From Sebastes aleutianus (lineage: Eukaryota > Chordata > Actinopteri > Perciformes > Sebastidae): DNA of 64,000 nucleotides. Positions 1 through 13,584 of the stretch are shown in pieces (position 1 is the stretch's first letter; every line of letters starts with the position of its first letter). The stretch is taken from NCBI GenBank assembly GCA_916700875.1, contig CAKAKS010000001.1, forward strand, positions 11,595,741 through 11,659,740. The letters run 5' to 3'. The translations under genes were made by a program, and so were the position numbers. The notes below the pieces were generated by a model. It made no database searches and was not told the DNA's origin. It saw only the letters and a list, made by a program, of their open reading frames with translations.

Positions 1-67
1 TTGCTTTATTAACTCTTTCCCTACCTGGCCACTGTTGAGCGAGCACAAAGAGGGCTTCAGGTGTCGA

Positions 68-97
68 GAGAGAGAGAGAGAAAGAGAGAGAGAGGGG
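68..97. repeat. (GA)n microsatellite
   Basis: AG dinucleotides with one AAAG interruption. Confidence 0.9.
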
Positions 98-1720
98 AGG
101 AGCGGATTTAATGAAAGCTCTGGCATCTGTATCTGATTCATCTTGTCAACGTTGCACCACCATCTCTGCCCCAAACCAAACCCCCAGCATGCCTTGCCAG
201 CCACTTTAATTACTTTTCCTTTTTGCATGGAATGGCGACCCGCAGAATTGACAGACAGGTGCAGCGATCCTGATTAATTAAAATAATAAAGAGCGGGAGA
301 GGACGAGGAGGGGGAATATCAATGCGTGGACAACTTCTCGTGATGGGCAAGCAGTGAGGGGACGTCAGACTGGGGCGGGAACATTGATTTACTTTGTGAC
401 AACAGGGTGGCCTTCGGGCTTGACAGGGCTGTATGGAAGAAAGGCTGAGAGTGTGGGGGGGAGGTGAAGTCCCATTCACATCCTCAGGGCCTCAGTTTAG
501 CTCCCAGTGTGGGGACATGAAGCCCCTCGGTGCCTCAGCAGCTGCAGTGTCCCACTCCACTGAAAAACACTGGTGCCATCACACCTATCAACATGAGATG
601 GAGTTAATAAAAGCCACCTCTCGGGATTCATCAGCTCTAATAGCCATATATTATTTCAGCAGACAAAGGAAACATCTTTTTGAATGATAGGCCCTAAGAG
701 AGTGTGTACTTATTGTCCTATCACTTCCTCCTTACATATTGATATCACATAATGTTTGTGGATGGTAGTGGACTCAAGATGGGAAGACTAAAATAAAGAT
801 AAAAGCATGTTTGTTAATGCATGAATGTGGCCACAAAACAGATTTTATTAGCTTTTGCAAATTGCATTAAGTTGGCTGAAAAGCTGAAAAGATAATATAT
901 ACATGTTAACTATTGTCTAAAAAATGACATTACTGGATGACAGACAAAGTTATGCTTGTAATTTATTAGATTTTTTGGATCAAATCACAGCGGATATACT
1001 GTCTCTTTAAAGGCAAATAACTCAATTTACAGCCATATCACATACTGTAATCGCATTATTTTCCCAACAGCATCACTTTTCTAAGAGAACCAACCAAGTT
1101 CAGCTCATACAGTACACGTCAGTGTTTAATCCAGGGCCCGGCAAGGGGACACTCGCAGTAACATCCACCCATATTGTGGGCTGAAACCTGAGCAGTGTAA
1201 GTTTGTGTGTGTGAAAGCTGACCTGCAGTGCCCACATCCTCAAGCTGACACTTTAGAGCTGCTCTGTCTCAGCTGAGCGTGTCAGAACAACAGAGATGTG
1301 GAAAAGACCGGCATGTTTACCACCTCTCTGTGAAATCAAATACAAGCTGCTCGCAGCGGCCCGGCCTTGTGTGAAAGCAACAGATTGAGTCACTCACAGC
1401 TTCAAAGTTGCTCTGATACACTGAGGAAATAGCCTCTGAAAGGCCTCTTTGATTTGCTCTCACAGGTTAATGCAGATGTGGGTGTACGGCGCTAATGGAT
1501 TGAAACAAACACATCTGAACAGTTTGTGCATGGAATCAAATTTGGATTCTATTGCAACAAAATATACCTATAAATTCAAATATTTATACCACCATTACCT
1601 TTCATGAATTGGCCCTGTATTGAGCTGGTACAGCCTGGTACTGACTTGCTCTCTGGGGTTTCTCTCCCAGGATAACACAAAAAAATTTATGGAATTCAAA
1701 TACTGTAAAGCTTTTTTTTT
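98..1720. other. anonymous intergenic DNA
   Basis: No gene, RNA or clear repeat seen apart from short A- and T-rich runs. Confidence 0.5.
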
Positions 1721-2435
1721 TGTGGTGGAAGGTAACACATTTATTCAAGCCTTATAGTGTACTTACGTGAAGTATTGTACTTTACTATGTTTTTCAGTTT
1801 TTGCTGCTTTCAGTTCTACTCCACTAAATTTAAGAGGGAAATAGTGGTAACTTTAGTACATTTGAGGTACTTGTACTTTACTTGAGTATTTCCACTTCAT
1901 GCTTATTTGTACTTCTACTCCATTACATCTCATAGGGAACTATATTTACTCCAGATATTTATTTGAGTTTTAGTTACTAATTACTTTACAGATTAAGATT
2001 ATACAAAACATATGATAAACTTGTAAAATATGATGAACTGTTATATATTAAACTAGCCAACAGTATGTAAAGTTGTTCTAAACAGCTTCAATTTGACTAA
2101 CTACAACAGTAAAATGCTACTTACTTGTGCTATTAATACATCAGTAATAATAGTCCAATAATATACTGTAGCACAGTAATAATATAACACGCATGGAGGC
2201 CATTGTTTTCATTATGATTACTTGTACGTACATTTTACTAATAATCCATATACTTTTACTTAAGTGACCATTTCAATGCAGGACATTTACTTGTAACGGA
2301 GTGTTTTTATATTGCAGTATTTCTACTTTTACTTGATCTGAATACTTTGACTTGAGTAAAGGATCTGGATGCTTTTACACGAGTAAAGGATGTGAATTAC
2401 TTTTATTTGAGTAAAGGATCTGAATACACCACCAA
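1721..2435. mobile_element. hAT-like 'TACTTAAGTAAAAGTA' MITE copy
   Basis: Starts TGTGGTGGAAGG and ends GATCTGAATACACCACCA. The interior has many TACTTTTACTT/ACTTGAGTAAAGGATC phrases typical of this teleost repeat. Confidence 0.7.
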
Positions 2436-2689
2436 TGCTTTATAATTGCTGCATTTGTCTGACAGCTATTTTGCTCCATTTTTCTATACTTAAAATTAAG
2501 ATCAGATCTAAAACATATGATCAGCTTCTACAACTGATGCATTGCAACTGTATGTCCACTTTATCTCATCTGTGCTTGTCGCAATGTTTCTTATGCTTCT
2601 TCTCATGTAAGTATTTGTAACCGTAGGTTCACTTTGACCAGCGCCAACATTCAAATTCTTCTTACATTTTAATGTTTAATGTTGATGCT

Positions 2690-2822
2690 TGAGTGTATTT
2701 TCCTGATAATCCTCCTGTACTTTTACTTAAAAAAATGCAAGACCTTTAATATTATAAAGTATTTTTACATTGTGGTAGTGCTCCTACTTTAGAAGAGGAT
2801 CTAAATACTTCTACCAGCACTG
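2690..2822. mobile_element. partial copy of the same MITE family
   Basis: Has CTGTACTTTTACTTAA, a GTATTTTTACATTGTGGTA segment and the end GGATCTAAATACTTCTACCA. Only one terminal part is left. Confidence 0.55.
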
Positions 2823-3479
2823 GTCCTTTGGGTAACTGTGTGTCCACCAGATGGTATTTTTGTGTGACAGGTATGCTATTCATGCTGACTGGTGTCTCCA
2901 CAGCAGAAATCTTTGTTAGAAATAAGAGCGTCAGTGGTGCCTCAGCAACTGAGAGCGTCATACGCCACCTTATGGACAAATGATGCTTAGCATGTTCAGT
3001 GATGCCACTTTCACAGTCACTCATGTTCACTGAGCTGAGAGCAGCTGTACAGGATCATGATGACTGATGGGAGCCAGTGACTGCTTTGGAATAAATGGAT
3101 TTTGTTTTTCTCACACTATGAGTCTTTTTTTCTCTCATTCAAGATGTTTCTTCCTCAGTGGTTGCTTTAGCAGGGGTTGTTACACAAGATCTTATACATT
3201 AATACATGTCAAAATCTTCACAATATGTAAGAAAACATAGTGAAAAGTAGGTATTATGATTATGTGTGTTCTTATCCTGCAGAAACTGATTTTCTTTTGA
3301 AATACTCAATGAAATACAAGACCAGAAGTATCACTAAATTAAGTTTTAATAATCCAATTCCACATTTTTTTATTCTTTAACCAAGAGATAATACTATACT
3401 ATGAAAGAGAGAAAATTGATTTTCCCTGTGCTTATTAATGCAACAAAGTCAAAAGCTCTCAAAGCAGCTGGCTATTTGA

Positions 3480-3850
3480 TATATTCATAATCAACTGCGC
3501 TGATGTACTGTGCAGCGGCCTTAAACGGCGATGGATCTGGCAGGAAATGAAACAAATTCGATTGGCTTTCTGCTTCGTGTCTGAAGATTGGCTGCTTTGT
3601 TTCCCTTTGATTGGTCAATTAAAAGTGCGCTTCCACTTTCGAAGCCCGGGCCCATTACAGAAAGTAATTTCAAGAGCCAAGCTGTTTGCCCTGCGCTTTC
3701 TGCTACGAGGAATTCCCTCTCCACTTTGCCGAAGTCGGGCTGAAGGGAGAGAGAGTTGGTAATATTAGCTCCTGTTTTTATTGAGAGATCCATTAATCGT
3801 AGCCTTCTGCCGCTGACCCTTTGACCCCTGCTGACCTCCGGACATCATGT
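3480..3850. other. conserved-noncoding-like block
   Basis: Non-repetitive, base-balanced sequence with CCTTTGATTGGTCAATTAAA (CCAAT/TCF-like) and homeodomain-type TTAATCG sites. Chance open frames occur on both strands, with no splice or family signal. It looks like an enhancer-type element; conservation cannot be tested here. Confidence 0.35.
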
Positions 3851-4139
3851 TACCAGCCGGGCGAACCAGAGTTAAAGCCAGCGGGGCAGACACAGCTCCC
3901 CTAAAAACTAATAACAATGTTCAGCTCACTGGTTTGGCTCTTCTGTTGACATTGGTCCAAATTCTCACAGCAGTTATTATTAGTGAGACACGGCATCATT
4001 TGATACTTTACTGTATTTTAGAGTTTTTTCAATGAGTTTTAATTTGCTGGGGGTCAAGAAACTTCATCAAGCTTAAAAATGGCAATTAATAACTATAAGC
4101 AATTAAAGATAAACTGTGTTGTCTGTGTTGTGTGAATAA

Positions 4140-4435
4140 GTATTATACACTTTTATAATGTCAAAAACAACTGGACTGTATTTAGATCATATTCATTCAT
4201 CATTACTTTACTTTACTATCTTAGTTTACTTATTTTACTAAATGTATCTTAATGTAATGGCCATTCTGTTTTGCACTGGTGTTAATATTACCTCTTATAC
4301 ACATATTTATCACTCTGTTGTAATATTTGTTCTTGTGTTGTTGTAATCTCTGACAAAATAATTTCCTTCAGGATTAATAAAGATTTTTCTTGTCTTATCG
4401 TATCTTATCTTATCTTATCTTATCTTATCTTATCT
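4140..4435. repeat. retroelement 3' tail with (TTATC)n
   Basis: CTTCAGGATTAATAAAGATT followed by tandem TTATC units (4392-4435). This is the usual form of a teleost LINE/SINE tail. Confidence 0.55.
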
Positions 4436-5199
4436 TTCCCACTTTTCCTCATTGATGCTCATGTTTGTTTGAAATTACACTATGTTTTTTGATCTCATGA
4501 TCTCACATACCCAGACACTTAAACAAGAAAAGTTGAATCCAAAAAAAGCAGGTGGTCTTTACTTCAAAAAACCTTTGACAGCTTTATTGTGTTGTAGTGT
4601 GTTATTATTTTGTTGGTGCCCCAAAAATATGTACCTTAAAAACAAGAAAGCATTACAGGAATTAATAATGCACTTCTCTTTTTTAACATCTTGCTGTTCA
4701 TGAACTTTTGAAATCATACAATGATTGTCAGGAAAATATCAATTTGCCTCTCTGTGTTGTGTCCATTTCTGTTTTAATTAACATACAGAGGGTGTCAGCA
4801 GTCTGAAAGATGACAAATCCGTTTCCAGAGAGCTGCTTGAGAGCAGAAAACATTAAGGCGGCACGAGAGCGCATGCATTAGGCTCTGGAAAAACATCCAG
4901 CCAGGTGGGGTGGGGTTATGCACAGTAATATACCCCCATTAAGTGTCCTACTCATCTAATGCTACCATTAAGTATGTCTTGAGCAGGAGCGTAGAGTTTC
5001 ATTGAAATAATCCTGACATGATTGCTAGGATTGTGTGCAAATTGTGCTAATAATACGTGTTGACAGTGTGAACCTTATATAGAAGAATATTTCATTTCCA
5101 GCTCCTTGACAAGCTATTTTCCAAGATGATCGCTGAATACATTTATTGCAGCTTTATGATGGGTCATTTAGGAAGTATCATTCCCCCAGTACTTTACAG

Positions 5200-5850
5200 A
5201 ATCTCTTTATCAGCTGTCGAGCGCCCCACAATAGAAGACTTGTGTAACTTTATATACGCCTTTGTCTGATGGCTACATAAACTGCACTCTACCTGTTTTT
5301 CGACAGCCGAGGCCCGGGCCCAGGACGGGCGTTGAAAGCAAATACCTGATTGTATTAGTGTCTCCCCTTTAAGCTGTTGTCACCTAGCTGACCGATTATG
5401 GGCAATTACCTGCTCTGTCGGAATCCTAGCCGAATAGATTGAATTCAGATTGATTTTTGCCCAGGAAAGAGGAGGGAATTTAAAGCCTTTTTTAATTGGG
5501 TATTTGGTGTGTGCTGATCTGAACACCGTGGCCTTCCCGAGGGATCCTTTATGGGCCAATAATGGCATTGGAGTGGGGGGGTGCTGCAGTCTCGTCTGCC
5601 GACTCCCTCCCAAGGCCATAACCCTGCATTTGCTCTGAGTGCTTTTCTATTATGCATTGATAGTTGAGCATCAATCAATAAGAGGGGAAACAGAAAACCC
5701 AGCGAAACCAACTTCTTAAGTGTAAAATGCCTCTTAATACCCGGGGCCTTTCAAACAACTTAACCTGGACGCTTTTTACCCTCGCCCTTCCTCCCTCTGC
5801 TCTTTGAGGGACACTTACCGGCGCCTGGCGACACAATGTTTTATTTAGGA
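5200..5850. other. conserved-noncoding-like block
   Basis: Non-repetitive stretch, richer in GC than its surroundings, with evenly mixed words such as GACCGATTATGGGCAATTAC and TTTATGGGCCAATAATGG (Hox/CCAAT-like). Overlapping chance frames lie on both strands. No gene signal. Confidence 0.35.
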
Positions 5851-6199
5851 GGGCTGGAAATGTGCAGCTCTCAGGTGAAAATGTACCGCAACCCTCTGGT
5901 TATACTTCAGCAATACATCACAGTGTGTGTGCAGACACAGAAAGAGCAAAATAGATCACTGCATTTCCATTATATATATATACATGTTTTGCTCTCAAAA
6001 AGCTTTCTGCTGAAAACATATCGACAAAGTGAAACAGGCAGCGGCCTTTCATTGACTTTGGTTTTGCAGCAAATCAAAAATACTCATCCTCAAGGTTGAT
6101 AAGGTCAGCAGAAACCCAGTTGATCATATTATGAATGCAGCATGTCTTGAAATCAAATCCCACAAATGATTTAAAGATGATACTAAAAAGATGGCTTCT

Positions 6200-7400
6200 T
6201 TACATGAACTTTGTTGGCTGAAATGAGAAAAAAAAAAAGGGCAGCAGAGTCACCTTTCACATGACCAACGCCACAGTTCACAAAACTGGGACGATTCCGG
6301 GAAGGAAAAGGGGAAGAAACAAAGTCTAACCCGCGAGATAAGAGGAGCGGTGGGGATCGGACCCCCTCGGTGGAAGAGATAAGAGGGAGACAGTCACAGC
6401 AATGGCCAGCCACATAATACACAAGCCCACCTCCAGCCGTCTAAATCTCCCATCAGCACCAGTCCCCACCGGCCCTCCTGTCACCACTAATGCACCTTTT
6501 CCTATAGGACGAAGCCCCAGATGCAGTAAGGTTATCTGGGGCTTTGCAGGATTTCTCGGAATTGGCAAGTTCACCTTTCCTTTAGTCCAGATGACAGGAG
6601 ATGATACAGTTGGGGGTGGATCGATTGCTGGTCGCACTGCGTGTCTTCGTTCGACATCTTCGATCTTCATCAACCGCTGATTACTGTTTTTACCGCCAGT
6701 TTGCAAACTGTGGTAACAAAAAGATCTTCGTCGTAGTGATTATTAGCAACAAAATGTTACACAACATTGGTGTGAGGGAAGCTAATTTCCCAGAAAGCAT
6801 TAGTCCTACCTCTCTCCAGTCCTCGGTGACATCATAGCCCCAAGTACACCATTAAAACATTTCTGCGTGATTAATTATCCCAATAGAAAATCCCATTCTA
6901 ATGGCCAAATCATTTTGTAATCAGCATATTAAAAGCCGCCCCCATCGTCGCTACTGAAACACACAAATATGAAGCTGGTTGGGGGAAGGTGTGGCGGCGT
7001 AGAGAGGATGCCCCCAAACTACTTTGGTTACACAAACTTTGTTTTCGGCCTCAATGCATCAGAGCCCTCTCCCTCCCGTCTGCCATCTGCTGCTGAAGAA
7101 TCTGTTTCACTCGATGAGCCAAGCCCAGCCTTTATTGGTCCTAATGGCACTATCAGCTGAGCCGCCAAACCCAATTACCTTTTAAAAAGGGAGGCCACCC
7201 CAGCTAATCATAGCTGCCTAACCTGATTTGCCTGTGATGAAGAGACGGGATAAAGAGCAGTTAATGGAGGGAGAATGATCTCACAAATACAAAAAACTCA
7301 ATTCATTTCTCCGGGAGAGCAATCTGTCCGATTCAGCGGTAATGGAGTGGAGATTCATTAGTCCTCGGGCCTTAGTAGTAGCACCGTTCCCTTATCAACT
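6200..7400. other. conserved-noncoding-like block
   Basis: Long non-repetitive segment with many ATTA/TAAT homeodomain cores (for example 6,868-6,935) and no splice-consistent coding frame. Frames of 126 and 92 aa on opposite strands overlap and resemble no family I know. Confidence 0.35.
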
Positions 7401-7849
7401 GGATGACAAAAGAACATTGAGGGTGCTCCTCTTATAGACTTCATGTTGTTGGGAGGACATATAGAGTGGTAACTGGAAATGGACATCAAAATTGGGTGGT
7501 GTTTCTGCATCTTTTTAGTCCCACATCACATCAAACTGCCAAGCACTGAAAGAGAAAAATTAAAACAATGACATAATGGTAAATGGTAAAAAAAACTTGA
7601 TAGACAGGCACTCCAAAATATTATAAAGAGTGGCAAATGAGGAAGGAAATATATATTAAAAGGCCTTGTTATGTTGAACTAGGGGTCTAGCTGAAGTAGA
7701 TACCATGAGTGATTTCAACTGTCTCTGCCTCTGGAACAAACCGTGGACTTCTAGGATGGAAGTGTCCTTTTGCCATGTTTGATTGATGTCCACACTTGAG
7801 GTCTCCTAAAAAAAAAAATCAGAGCTCTCAAAGGTCTCATCATTCAGTA

Positions 7850-8550
7850 TCCAGGCCTAAACTGGAGCTACATGTCAACCGAAGACGTCCAACATCCGCT
7901 CTGTGCTCCGGCAGACTCCATGCAGTCTCGTTCACACGCATGTTCCCTTGATGATGTAAGTGACACACATGAATGACCAATTGATGCCAAGAATGTCGTG
8001 CAGGGGGATGAGTCACCCGAGAGCATGGGGGCGAAGGACAGAGCTGACCCGACCCCCAGTCCTACTGAATCCATCCACCGCCGCAGCCTCAGATATGATC
8101 CAGAGGACGTCGGCTAGATGGGGCATAGGGCCACAGCCAGGGTTTGCAGACGGACATTAGGCCAAAGCCAGAGTTAAAATCCTATTAGTTTGAGTTGGGA
8201 ATCGGATTATCGTCGTCGAGAATCACTCGTCTGGCAACTAGTGTCTAATTTACGCCAATCAACGGCAATTATTGAGGGGAAGGGAGCCCCTATTAGAGAG
8301 CCTCATCCACTTAGTCTAATGAATGGGGAAGATTCAATCTTGGCTGTGGAGACGCATTGGAGAGCTGCAGCTGAACGCGACTGCACCAGCAGGCTAAAGA
8401 AGAGCTGCTGTTATTTATCAATGGCGGGGTGCTGTCAGAGCAAACATGCGTTAGCCATGGGGCGCTAGGCTCTGGTTTCTGATGGTCTGGGGGCACTCGG
8501 CCCGGTAAAGCGGTTAGAGTAGCTCTCTACAGCCCATTATGTGTTGCCTA
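7850..8550. other. conserved-noncoding-like block
   Basis: Non-repetitive, with GGATTATCGTCGTCGAG, GCCAATCAACGGCAATTATT and similar words. Short frames on both strands look like chance. Confidence 0.3.
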
Positions 8551-9121
8551 TATCATACTTGGAAAGGCATGTGTGTACATGGTGTATTGAGCCCTGAGAG
8601 CGGGATATTTTATTTCTCATCATAAATCAGAAACTGGGAAATTTGCTGTCCGGGCTGCACTCACTGGGTGTTGACAAAATACTGCGAATGGCATTAAATA
8701 GGCCTGAACTAAATTCCAAAAATGTTAAAGTTTTTCATTTAGATTCTGTTTTCATTACAACATTTATTTATTTTTTAAAATATTTTTTTCTTTGCAATCT
8801 CATTGTGTGATTTTATTTCAAAATGTTAATTTACATAATTACCTGAAAGTAACTGAAAGTAAGCAGAAAGGAGAGGGTGTTTGCTTAAACTTTTGGATTA
8901 TGTGGCAATATCTGATGAGGTGAATAATAACTGCTCTATAGCTCATATTTTTAAAGACACCCACCAACCCTGCTGACTCATTATCACTATCACTGAGGTC
9001 TGTCATTATCACGCCTCACACCAAGTATTTCACACTGAAAACATCCTCATATTTTACACGAATCACATGCATGTAACCTTCAGTTTATGGCATGGACTTT
9101 AGTTTGATCTCCATTCTTATA

Positions 9122-9135
9122 CTGCCCTCTACTGT
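9122..9135 (-). promoter_or_regulatory. CTCF-like motif upstream of adad1
   Basis: ACAGTAGAGGGCAG on the - strand matches at 13 of 14 positions. It is the only strong match I saw on the adad1 side. Confidence 0.35.
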
Positions 9136-9539
9136 CACAAAAGCAAAATACCATGATGTGTATACTGGTAGCAGTTCAGTTATAAAAATATCCTTCAAAA
9201 TCCCAGCACGTGGGTCAATAGGTGACATACTGTGTTTTAATAATATTCATATGTAAATGGTATTTGGAAGACTGAAACAGTGCTAAATGTCAGTTTGGAA
9301 AGCCTGTTATTGGTCTATTGATCATAATTGCTGTTGTGGGTGGAAGCAAAAACACCGTAAGACCACGGAAGATATATCTACATATGCATCATGCACACAC
9401 AGATCCTGTGTGTCATGACCTCTTGCTTTAGTCTTGCTCTAGTCTGGTGCCTTTCTGTACCCTTTTTTTGTTTGCAAAATGTTTAATTACAGAAAAATAG
9501 GTTTCTGTCTCAGTTTGATAATGTTGGTGGCGTCCTGAA

Positions 9540-10500
9540 AATCTCACACAGTGGGGGGAAATTCCGCTGCCTTTAATGGCTTTCTGTTTGGGTTTTTGCT
9601 TTTCCAAATTGGTAAGAGGGTGCAGACGTGCAACAAGTTATTAATAACAGCAAATATTTCCAGAGTCGAGGGTTTCATTTCCGATCGAGACGGATTTTTC
9701 CGTGCTGAACAAACAACCCCCCGCAATAGATTGATCAACTTTTCAACCTTTTCTCTTGAGCAATTACGCCTTCATCCTTTACGTACATATACACCGCACA
9801 GGGATCGTGCTGTGGAAACATGCGTATTTGTTGTGTCTATTTCCTGACCTTTCTAATCTTTTTATCATTATCTTGGCGGTTTATAAAGCAATTCAGACAT
9901 TTGTCCCCCTTCTTTTACTCCATTATAAAAGTCTTAAGTACCAGCTAAATGGCCAAAATAGATTTTATGAATGAATGTTGAAAATACAAATAGTTTCTGC
10001 AAACACATAAACCATAAACTAACTGCAGAAAGAAGAAAAACAAAGAACAAACGGTTTCTCCTCCAGCTTCATTAATGGGAACACTGGCTCGTGGTTAAAT
10101 CGAGTGACTCAACTTTTCCCTTTATCTTAGCTGCTTATGGGAAGGTTAACAGGAGGATGGAGCGTGCAAACTCATTTCAGACCGCGTCCTTTCCCTTTTC
10201 AAGTGTGACTGATCAGAAAAGTCAATTCAAACTTTGTCCCTACAATCTGCGGGGGTGACAAACCATGATTGTTCCTGTGGTGACCTTCACTGCTCGTTGG
10301 CTGTGGGCTGCTTGTTCCATTTCACTTTTACGCTCTCATAATTGCTTATCGTTGCCCCCAGTGAAGGAATTTCATGGTTCAAGGGGAGATTTGAAACCAG
10401 TGACGCCAGTAGCCTTTTATAACGACCCCTTTAACGTACAAAAAGTTTCGTTTTTGGCAGTTGCCTGTCCACATGGACCGTGTCAAGCCCCTAACCACAG
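9540..10500. other. conserved-noncoding-like block
   Basis: Non-repetitive DNA with GCTTCATTAATGGGAACA and GCTGCTTATGGGAAGG. No coding evidence. It ends where the 10.6 kb MITE begins. Confidence 0.3.
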
Positions 10501-10607
10501 CCAGCCACCCCCTCAAACCCACTGCACTGAGCCGACTCTGCCATATTGCTACTGCACTTTCACACAGGAAAATACATACAATGAAATATCAGCATCACTG
10601 ATAACAC

Positions 10608-10948
10608 CAGAAGTATTCAGAGCTTTTACTTAAGTAAAAGTAGCAATACTATAGTGTAAAATACTCCGTTACAAGTAAAAATCATGCATTCAAAACCGTA
10701 CTTAAGTAAAAGTACGGCATCATAATATACTTAAAGTACCAAAGGTAAAAGTACTCCTTATGCAGAGTGGCCCATTTCAGAATCATATATATTCTATTAA
10801 TGGTACATAAAAAGTACAATATTTGAAATAAATATTCAATATTTGATCAAAATACTGTTACAAGTAAAATTCATGCATTCAAAATCTTACTTAAGTAAAA
10901 GTAAAAAAGTATTATCATCAAAATATACTTAAAGTATGGAAAGTAGAA

Positions 10949-10979
<31 letters not shown>

Positions 10980-11325
10980 AGAATAATATAATATTACTGG
11001 ATTATAATTATTGAAGCATTAATGTGTAAGGTGGGGCTGATTTAAGGGAGTTTTTTATACTGCATAGTGGCTTAATCCATTATAATATTATATATCCTAA
11101 TTTAGTAGTTGATTTATATTTTGTATTAATAATCTGCATTTTCAAAGTAACTAATATTATCAAATAACTGTAGTAGTGTAAAAAGTACCATATTTGTCTC
11201 TGAAATGTAGAGGAGTAGAAGTATAATATAGCATAAAATGGAAACACTCAAGTAAAGTGCAAGTACATCAAAGCTGTACTTAAGTGCAGTACTTGAGTAA
11301 ATGTTCTTAGTTACATTCCACCACT
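10608..11325. mobile_element. hAT-like 'TACTTAAGTAAAAGTA' MITE copy with internal duplication
   Basis: Ends TTCCACCACTG at 11325. The phrase CAAGTAAAA..CATGCATTCAAAA..CTTAAGTAAAAGTA appears twice (about 10,673 and 10,861), so the terminal third is duplicated. An (AT)n tract lies at 10951-10979. Confidence 0.7.
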
Positions 11326-12595
11326 GCCACTCTACATAAACATATGTGGTAGCTCAGGTTACATTGGTGACCACTTTCTACTGTCCCTGCAGCCAGAGAC
11401 AAGAAAAGAAACTTAGTCCCACCTCCACACTTGCCCTCACTTGCGTATGACGCAAATGACAGACAAACAGGGAAAACGTGACTAAGAGGTCAAGAGTACA
11501 AGAACAACTGATTTATGTTGGATTTTTTTTTTGTGGAGGCACCAATTTAACTCTTTAATGGCAGTAGGAATGACAAGAACACAAAATATATGAATGCACA
11601 GAAATGACCCAAATCGGAGGGATAAGTCAGTTACTCAACTTTAGAAATAATGTATATTTTTAACAGCGCAAATGCACAAATGGTTCAACGGGATCACAAT
11701 CAAAGATGTAATTCTTATTTCAGTGCCTCACTTTCTGCCTGCAAATACTGCTGTTCATTTATGATGTTTAAACTTAATTTAACTTATGATGTCAGCAAAG
11801 CAAAATACAAGTATCGTCCGTAGGATGCAGTGTCTGCTGTTGCTACGGTGAAAATAATAGTGTCCCGTGACCTGCTTTGTCATTTTTATCGTCATCAGAG
11901 ACTATGCTTTTACTATAAATAACAAAGTGGCATAGTGTAAAAACCCCTCAGTGAGGTGACAAAATAAGCCTAATTTAAGTGATCCGGATGTAGGGGAATT
12001 CCTAAACTACAAAACCAGTCACTTACACAGGACACTTGCAGTGACTAAAATAAAAATGACTCCACTCCACATTTTGTCTTTGTGAGGGTGCATAAAGTGT
12101 GCAGACATCGAGAGTAGGAGTGTAAATGTATGTCTGACAGGAGGAGGAAGCTGCCCCTGTACCGCTATACCACAACTGTCATCATGTCAGCGAAGGGGTG
12201 GGAGGTGAGAGAGGAAGCCCCTATTCGATTACCTCCCACTTTAATGTTTCTTAACTTGCACTGAGTTTCATTGGAACAAAACCCAATGCAAACACAACTT
12301 GGGCCAAAAAAAGCGAGCTGACTTGGGTCAAAGGTGTTAAAATGTTGTGAATAAATGTTGACACTCAATCATAACCTCAGCGATAGTTTTCCTTCATGCA
12401 GAGATGAAAAGACATACAGCTTTTCACAAAAAACAGTGTATCCTAAGATACCAAGTCAGTTCCAATAGGCCTATACTTCTGTCTGATCACTCTATTTGCC
12501 TATTAGGAGATATCCATATGTCCACACAACTGCAGGTCTAAACTGCTACTGTTATTACTTTCCTTCTCTTTTGGTGATGCATTTTAAAAAACTTT

Positions 12596-12815
12596 ATTTA
12601 TCATCTCATAGCCATACATGAAATTTGACATCTGCATTTAACCCATCTTAAGCATTAGGAGCAATCGGCTGCTGTACAGCTCCCAGAGAGCAACTTGGGG
12701 TTCAGTGTCTTGATCAAGGACACTTTGACATGCGGACAGGAGGAGCCGGGGATCGGACTGAAAACCTTGTGATTAAAGGACGACCCGCTCTACCCCCCTG
12801 AGCCGCAGCCGCACC
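12596..12815 (-). mobile_element. tRNA-headed teleost SINE (minus orientation)
   Basis: On the - strand the head has A-box-like GCGGCTCAGGGGGGTAGAGC and B-box-like GTTTTCAGTCCGATCCC. The body carries the common teleost SINE phrase ending in CTTGATCAAGGACAC on the + strand. The tail is AT-rich at the low-coordinate end. Confidence 0.65.
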
Positions 12816-13005
12816 ATGGCATGCTTCATTTGCATTTGTAGAACTAAATCTGACGATGAGCAAAAAGCTCCCAATTTGTGGGGAATCTGCTGCAGCCTGC
12901 TAAATATAAAAAGAGGTTGTACCTATAGGCACATCTGTGCTTTGAGCTAAATGCCAACATCAAGATACAACATGCACTCGCAATGGGAAAGGTTAGGATA
13001 GGTCG

Positions 13006-13576
13006 TAGTGATGTGTCGGTTGCGAACGAGCTGGCTCAAAGAGCTCCCGTCCGAGAGCCGTTTTTTTCTTTTCTTTACTTAATTCAAGGCAGAATGATAG
13101 GACGATCTTCTCAGCACCACGGGTACTCCATGCACTGACTGTCACTGAATGTTGTGTTAATGATGTCCGTGCAACCAATCAGGTGATGACAGACAAGGAT
13201 CATACCATCAAGCAGGGAGGGGCTGGGGTGCGCGGCGCGCTGATGGTCTACAGGTACACAGCAGGAGGGAGAGGAGGAGCGAAAAAGAGAGGAGTACGGT
13301 GCGCGAATAGCAGACAAGGTGAGTGACAGTCGGAAACGAAGCAGCATGTAAAATTACGGTATTCTGGAAATTATAGGGTTTAGTATAATTATATTGAATA
13401 TTTTAAGTGATATATGTGCAAACATACTAATCAAAAATCAAAACAGCGCTAAATTTGGCTGAATTATAAAAGGCAGAAGTGGTAAAACGAAGAAGGGAGC
13501 CGAAAGAGCCGGCTCTTCTTGGTGGGCTGAGCCAAATGATCTGACTCACTAAAAAGAGCCGGAATTCCCATCACTA
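13006..13576. mobile_element. nonautonomous hAT element with perfect 8-bp target duplication
   Basis: The ends TAGTGATG and CATCACTA are inverted. Inner ends carry GAGCTGGCTC/GAGCCGGCTC-type inverted motifs. It is flanked on both sides by ATAGGTCG (12998-13005 and 13577-13584). No transposase frame is present. It ends 22 bp before the adad1 TCTCGCGAGA motif. Confidence 0.9.
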
Positions 13577-13584
13577 ATAGGTCG

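Noticed and set aside
6326..6706. 126-aa frame on the - strand
   Set aside because: A 92-aa frame overlaps it on the + strand with equal lack of support; the region looks like noncoding conserved DNA.
13111..13347. 78-aa - strand frame
   Set aside because: It lies within the nonautonomous hAT element and shows no transposase motif.
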